DNA from: Spartobacteria bacterium UBA6821
GTDB taxonomy: Bacteria; Verrucomicrobiota; Verrucomicrobiia; Chthoniobacterales; UBA6821
Assembly: GCA_002452515.1 (NCBI GenBank)
Contig: DKEN01000068.1
Coordinates: forward strand, 1 to 8,153
Length of the DNA stretch: 8,153 bases
Direction: 5' to 3'
The translations under genes and the position numbers were made by a program. Numbering within the stretch: the first letter of the stretch is position 1; each line of letters begins with the position of its first letter. The notes under the pieces are model-generated. The model ran no database searches, was not told the origin of the DNA, and saw only the letters and a program-made list of their open reading frames with translations. Positions 6,135 through 8,153 of the stretch are shown here, one piece after another.

Positions 6135-7451
6135 GTGTCGGACATGGCACCGTTTGGCATGAGTTTTCCCGCACCGCTTTTCCTTGCGGCCCGTTATCTG
6201 AAGCCGAAGCGCACCTTTCTGGCGGTGATTACCCTGATTTCCGTGATCGGAGTGACGCTTGGTATCACTGTTCTGATTCTAGTGATGTCGGTCATGACGG
6301 GATTCGAGAAGGAATTGCAGCGCAAGGTGATCGGCTTTGACGCTCATCTCCTTGTCTCCAACAACGGACTCATGGATGAGTGGCATGATGTGCAGAATAA
6401 GATCACTAAGGCTCCCGGTGTGATCGCCTCGGCACCGTTCGTGCAGGGGCCGGTGATCGTGGAGTTTAATCACCAGAGGCTTGCGCCAAAAATCCGTGGG
6501 ATCGACCCTGTTCTGGAAGAAAAGGTCGGGGATCTTTCCAAGTTCATCATTGCCGGAAAACTCGATCTTTCGGGTGACAACGCCGTGCTCGGTTCGGAGT
6601 TGGCTCGCGCTCTCGGCGTGCAGGTGGGAGATGTCATCACCATTTATTCCCCGCATCAGATCGGGGATGTCGTTGATCAGCTTGACCGGTTGAAATCAAA
6701 ATCTGAGGGGAATAAGGATAAAGATGTTGAGAATCTGAGGCAGATGATCCTCCCGACCGAGTTGACGGTGACTGGCATTTTTGAAAGTGGTCGTTATCTC
6801 TACGATAGTGAGTTCCTTCTTGTGCCGCTTCATATTGCCCAGGAACTCTACGGACTTGGAGGTTCGGTGCATGGTCTTGCGGTGCGAACGGTTGATCCTG
6901 ACAAGGCCGCCGAGATTCGCGAGGAGTTGAGAAAATTTCTTCCGGAGGATATCTCCTGCACGACCTGGATGGATATGAACAAGCAGCTCTTCGATGCCAT
7001 CGCGATGGAGCGCCATGTCATGTTTTTCCTGCTTATGTTCATCATTCTCGTGGCCGCGTTCGGCATCATGAACACCCTCATCACGATGACCGTGCAGAAG
7101 ACACGGGAAATAGGTGTGCTCAAGGCGCTCGGTGCCCGCACTTGGCAGGTGATTTTAGTCTTTCTGATTCAGGGGATGGTCATTGGCATCTTCGGCGTTG
7201 CCAGCGGACTCGCGCTGGGTATGACCCTTATCCGCTGGCGCAATGAAGTGAGTCAGTGGCTTGCTTCCGTGCTCGGGGTGGAGATATTTCCCAAGAGTGT
7301 TTATGAATTCTCCTCGATTCCGGCCGAGGTCGTGCCAAGCGATGTGGCGATGATCTGCATCAGCGCCTTTGTTATCTGCTCCCTGGCGGCACTGATTCCG
7401 GCATGGATTGCCTCCAGACTCGATCCGGTGAAGGCGTTGCGCTGCGAGTAG
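6135..7451 (+). CDS. LolC/LolE-family lipoprotein-releasing ABC permease (FtsX-type)
   Basis: Probable inner-membrane permease subunit of the Lol transporter, which with ATPase LolD extracts lipoproteins destined for the outer membrane. It is 438 aa from GTG 6135; ATG 6144 and ATG 6159 are also possible, and no clear ribosome site decides. The N-terminal FLAARYLKPKR followed by a helix (about residues 28-55) ending in MSVMTGFEKEL is the LolC/E signature. A periplasmic MacB-like domain occupies about 60-290. The C-terminal FtsX domain has three helices, about 296-318, 340-368 and 403-427, with the conserved cytoplasmic segment TVQKTREIGVLKALGA between the first two and DPVKALRCE at the end. 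LolC and LolE cannot be separated here, and many lineages have a single LolCE/LolF-like protein, so I give no symbol. No LolD gene follows; the next gene is convergent, so the ATPase must be encoded elsewhere. Confidence 0.88.
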   Translation: MSDMAPFGMSFPAPLFLAARYLKPKRTFLAVITLISVIGVTLGITVLILVMSVMTGFEKELQRKVIGFDAHLLVSNNGLMDEWHDVQNKITKAPGVIASAPFVQGPVIVEFNHQRLAPKIRGIDPVLEEKVGDLSKFIIAGKLDLSGDNAVLGSELARALGVQVGDVITIYSPHQIGDVVDQLDRLKSKSEGNKDKDVENLRQMILPTELTVTGIFESGRYLYDSEFLLVPLHIAQELYGLGGSVHGLAVRTVDPDKAAEIREELRKFLPEDISCTTWMDMNKQLFDAIAMERHVMFFLLMFIILVAAFGIMNTLITMTVQKTREIGVLKALGARTWQVILVFLIQGMVIGIFGVASGLALGMTLIRWRNEVSQWLASVLGVEIFPKSVYEFSSIPAEVVPSDVAMICISAFVICSLAALIPAWIASRLDPVKALRCE

Positions 7452-7468
7452 GGGAAAAGGGGATAAGA

Positions 7469-7565
7469 CTGAAGGCTGTTAGACTATTAGCCAGAACCGG
7501 AAAAAATCAAAAAAACTGACAAACCCGGGGTAGGAAACCAAGCCGCAGAACCTAATAGCCTTCAG
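7469..7565. repeat. 14-bp inverted repeat in the convergent intergenic region
   Basis: CTGAAGGCTGTTAG (7469-7482) and CTAATAGCCTTCAG (7552-7565) pair over 14 bases with one G-U wobble, separated by 69 bases that include two A-rich runs (7501-7515). It lies between the stop codons of the convergent genes. A shared termination or RNA-end structure, or a small palindromic repeat, would both fit. I see no flanking target duplication. Confidence 0.45.
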
Positions 7566-7584
7566 CCTAAATCGCTAAACACCT

Positions 7585-7601
7585 GCGGCCTGCGTGGCCG
7601 C
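7585..7601 (-). terminator. GC-rich stem-loop directly after the leftward gene
   Basis: GCGGCC (7585-7590) and GGCCGC (7596-7601) form a perfect 6-bp GC stem with a five-base loop, touching the stop codon of the leftward gene. On the minus strand it is followed by AGGTGTTTAG, which is not a proper T tract, so it is at best a weak intrinsic terminator or a 3'-end stabilising hairpin. Confidence 0.4.
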
Positions 7602-8153
7602 TTACGACAGAATTGTCAGCCTCAATCCGTCAATCAGGAGCAGTGTGCCGTAGAAGAGCCCTGCAAAGCAGGCGAGATTCCAACGACTTTTATTTACTGA
7701 GATCCATCCGATCAGATCGCGGTGGAGATAAGGCATGCCGACAAGGAAGAGACCAGCGAGTGCCCAAAGGTAAGCCAGTGATGTCATGGCGAGATGGAGA
7801 AATCCATGCTGAAGAAAGCTGGACTCCAGAACCGGGTGTGCTGCGAGCAGCAGCAGAAAGCCAAGGGATCGTGAGGAGAGAAAATCCGGAACGAACTTCC
7901 AGAGCAGAAAGGAAAAAACGATGATACCGAGAAGGATCAAATTTCTCATAGGTGAGTATTCTCCAAGATCACTCATTTCGGTGAGGGCGAGGAGCCAGAG
8001 GGAAGTGATGGCCAATAATGCAGTTCCCCAGGTGCGGGATCGGGGAAAACTGAGGGCAATCCGTCTACAAAACCCGGAAGCTACCAAGCCAAAGAGGTGG
8101 GAGCCTACTAAAACAATGCCGATCAGTATGCCGAGAAGTGGAAGAGTGGGGGT
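7602..8153 (-). CDS. Uncharacterised multi-pass membrane protein (5' end outside window)
   Basis: Reads leftward and ends in TAA at 7604-7602. The frame stays open to the window edge: upstream of the TTG at 8087 there are 22 more sense codons encoding a hydrophobic helix (LPLLGILIGIVLVGSHLFGLV). That TTG is therefore internal and the gene is cut off. Of 183 visible residues, about six hydrophobic segments can be seen, near 4-22, 42-58, 71-88, 95-109, 120-140 and 158-174. Short polar links include FPRSRTWG, DLGEYSPMR and GMPYLHRDLIGW. I recognise no characterised family or catalytic motif. The FPRS.. / DLGE(Y/F)S / VGMPYL..RD pattern recalls unannotated conserved membrane proteins of Verrucomicrobiota, but this is memory only. 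It converges on the LolC/E gene and is unlikely to be co-regulated with it. Confidence 0.75.
   Translation of the reverse strand, partial: TPTLPLLGILIGIVLVGSHLFGLVASGFCRRIALSFPRSRTWGTALLAITSLWLLALTEMSDLGEYSPMRNLILLGIIVFSFLLWKFVPDFLSSRSLGFLLLLAAHPVLESSFLQHGFLHLAMTSLAYLWALAGLFLVGMPYLHRDLIGWISVNKSRWNLACFAGLFYGTLLLIDGLRLTILS

Noticed and set aside
7613..7924. 103-codon rightward open frame opposite the last membrane protein
   Set aside because: The leftward frame has ordered membrane helices and stays open to the window edge; this one is charged, low-complexity shadow sequence.

Overview
The window is ordinary-looking bacterial chromosome, moderately GC-rich and densely coded, carrying six genes. 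Five read rightward: the end of mfd, a SurA-like periplasmic foldase, pdxA, lysS, an MFS permease and a LolC/LolE-type ABC permease make up this rightward block with mfd cut by the left edge. One gene reads leftward, an uncharacterised multi-pass membrane protein cut by the right edge. An outer-membrane (diderm) organism is indicated by the SurA and LolC/E homologues. The gene order, the compact PdxA and the style of the last membrane protein suggest Verrucomicrobiota or a relative. That placement rests on memory of such proteins and was not tested.

Layout. 1-890: C-terminal part of Mfd. 947-1930: secreted SurA-like protein with one parvulin domain. 1931-2092: a 162-base gap with a purine-rich/pyrimidine-rich imperfect palindrome bounded by a 10-bp inverted repeat. 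2093-2962: PdxA, about 38 residues shorter than E. coli PdxA and with Gln in place of a substrate-binding His. 3023-4486: class II lysyl-tRNA synthetase. 4487-4802: a gap filled almost entirely by a 294-bp MITE-like element (4497-4790) with 32-bp imperfect terminal inverted repeats, flanked on both sides by CCAAGG. 4803-6128: MFS permease. 6135-7451: LolC/E-like permease. 7452-7601: convergent intergenic region with two inverted repeats. 7602-8153 (minus): membrane protein of unknown function.

How it fits together. The genes are mostly housekeeping: transcription-coupled repair, envelope protein folding, vitamin B6 synthesis, lysyl-tRNA charging and lipoprotein export. surA-pdxA adjacency is also known from proteobacteria, and lysS next to lolC/E recurs in several diderm lineages. 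The most interesting observation is the non-coding element. If it and one CCAAGG copy are removed in silico, the lysS stop and the MFS GTG start lie 16 nt apart with an AAGGAG ribosome binding site between them, a normal operon junction. This suggests a small non-autonomous element inserted into a lysS-MFS-lolC transcription unit, with the target duplication preserving the ribosome binding site. I see no new defence or enzymatic system, CRISPR array, tRNA or rRNA in the window.
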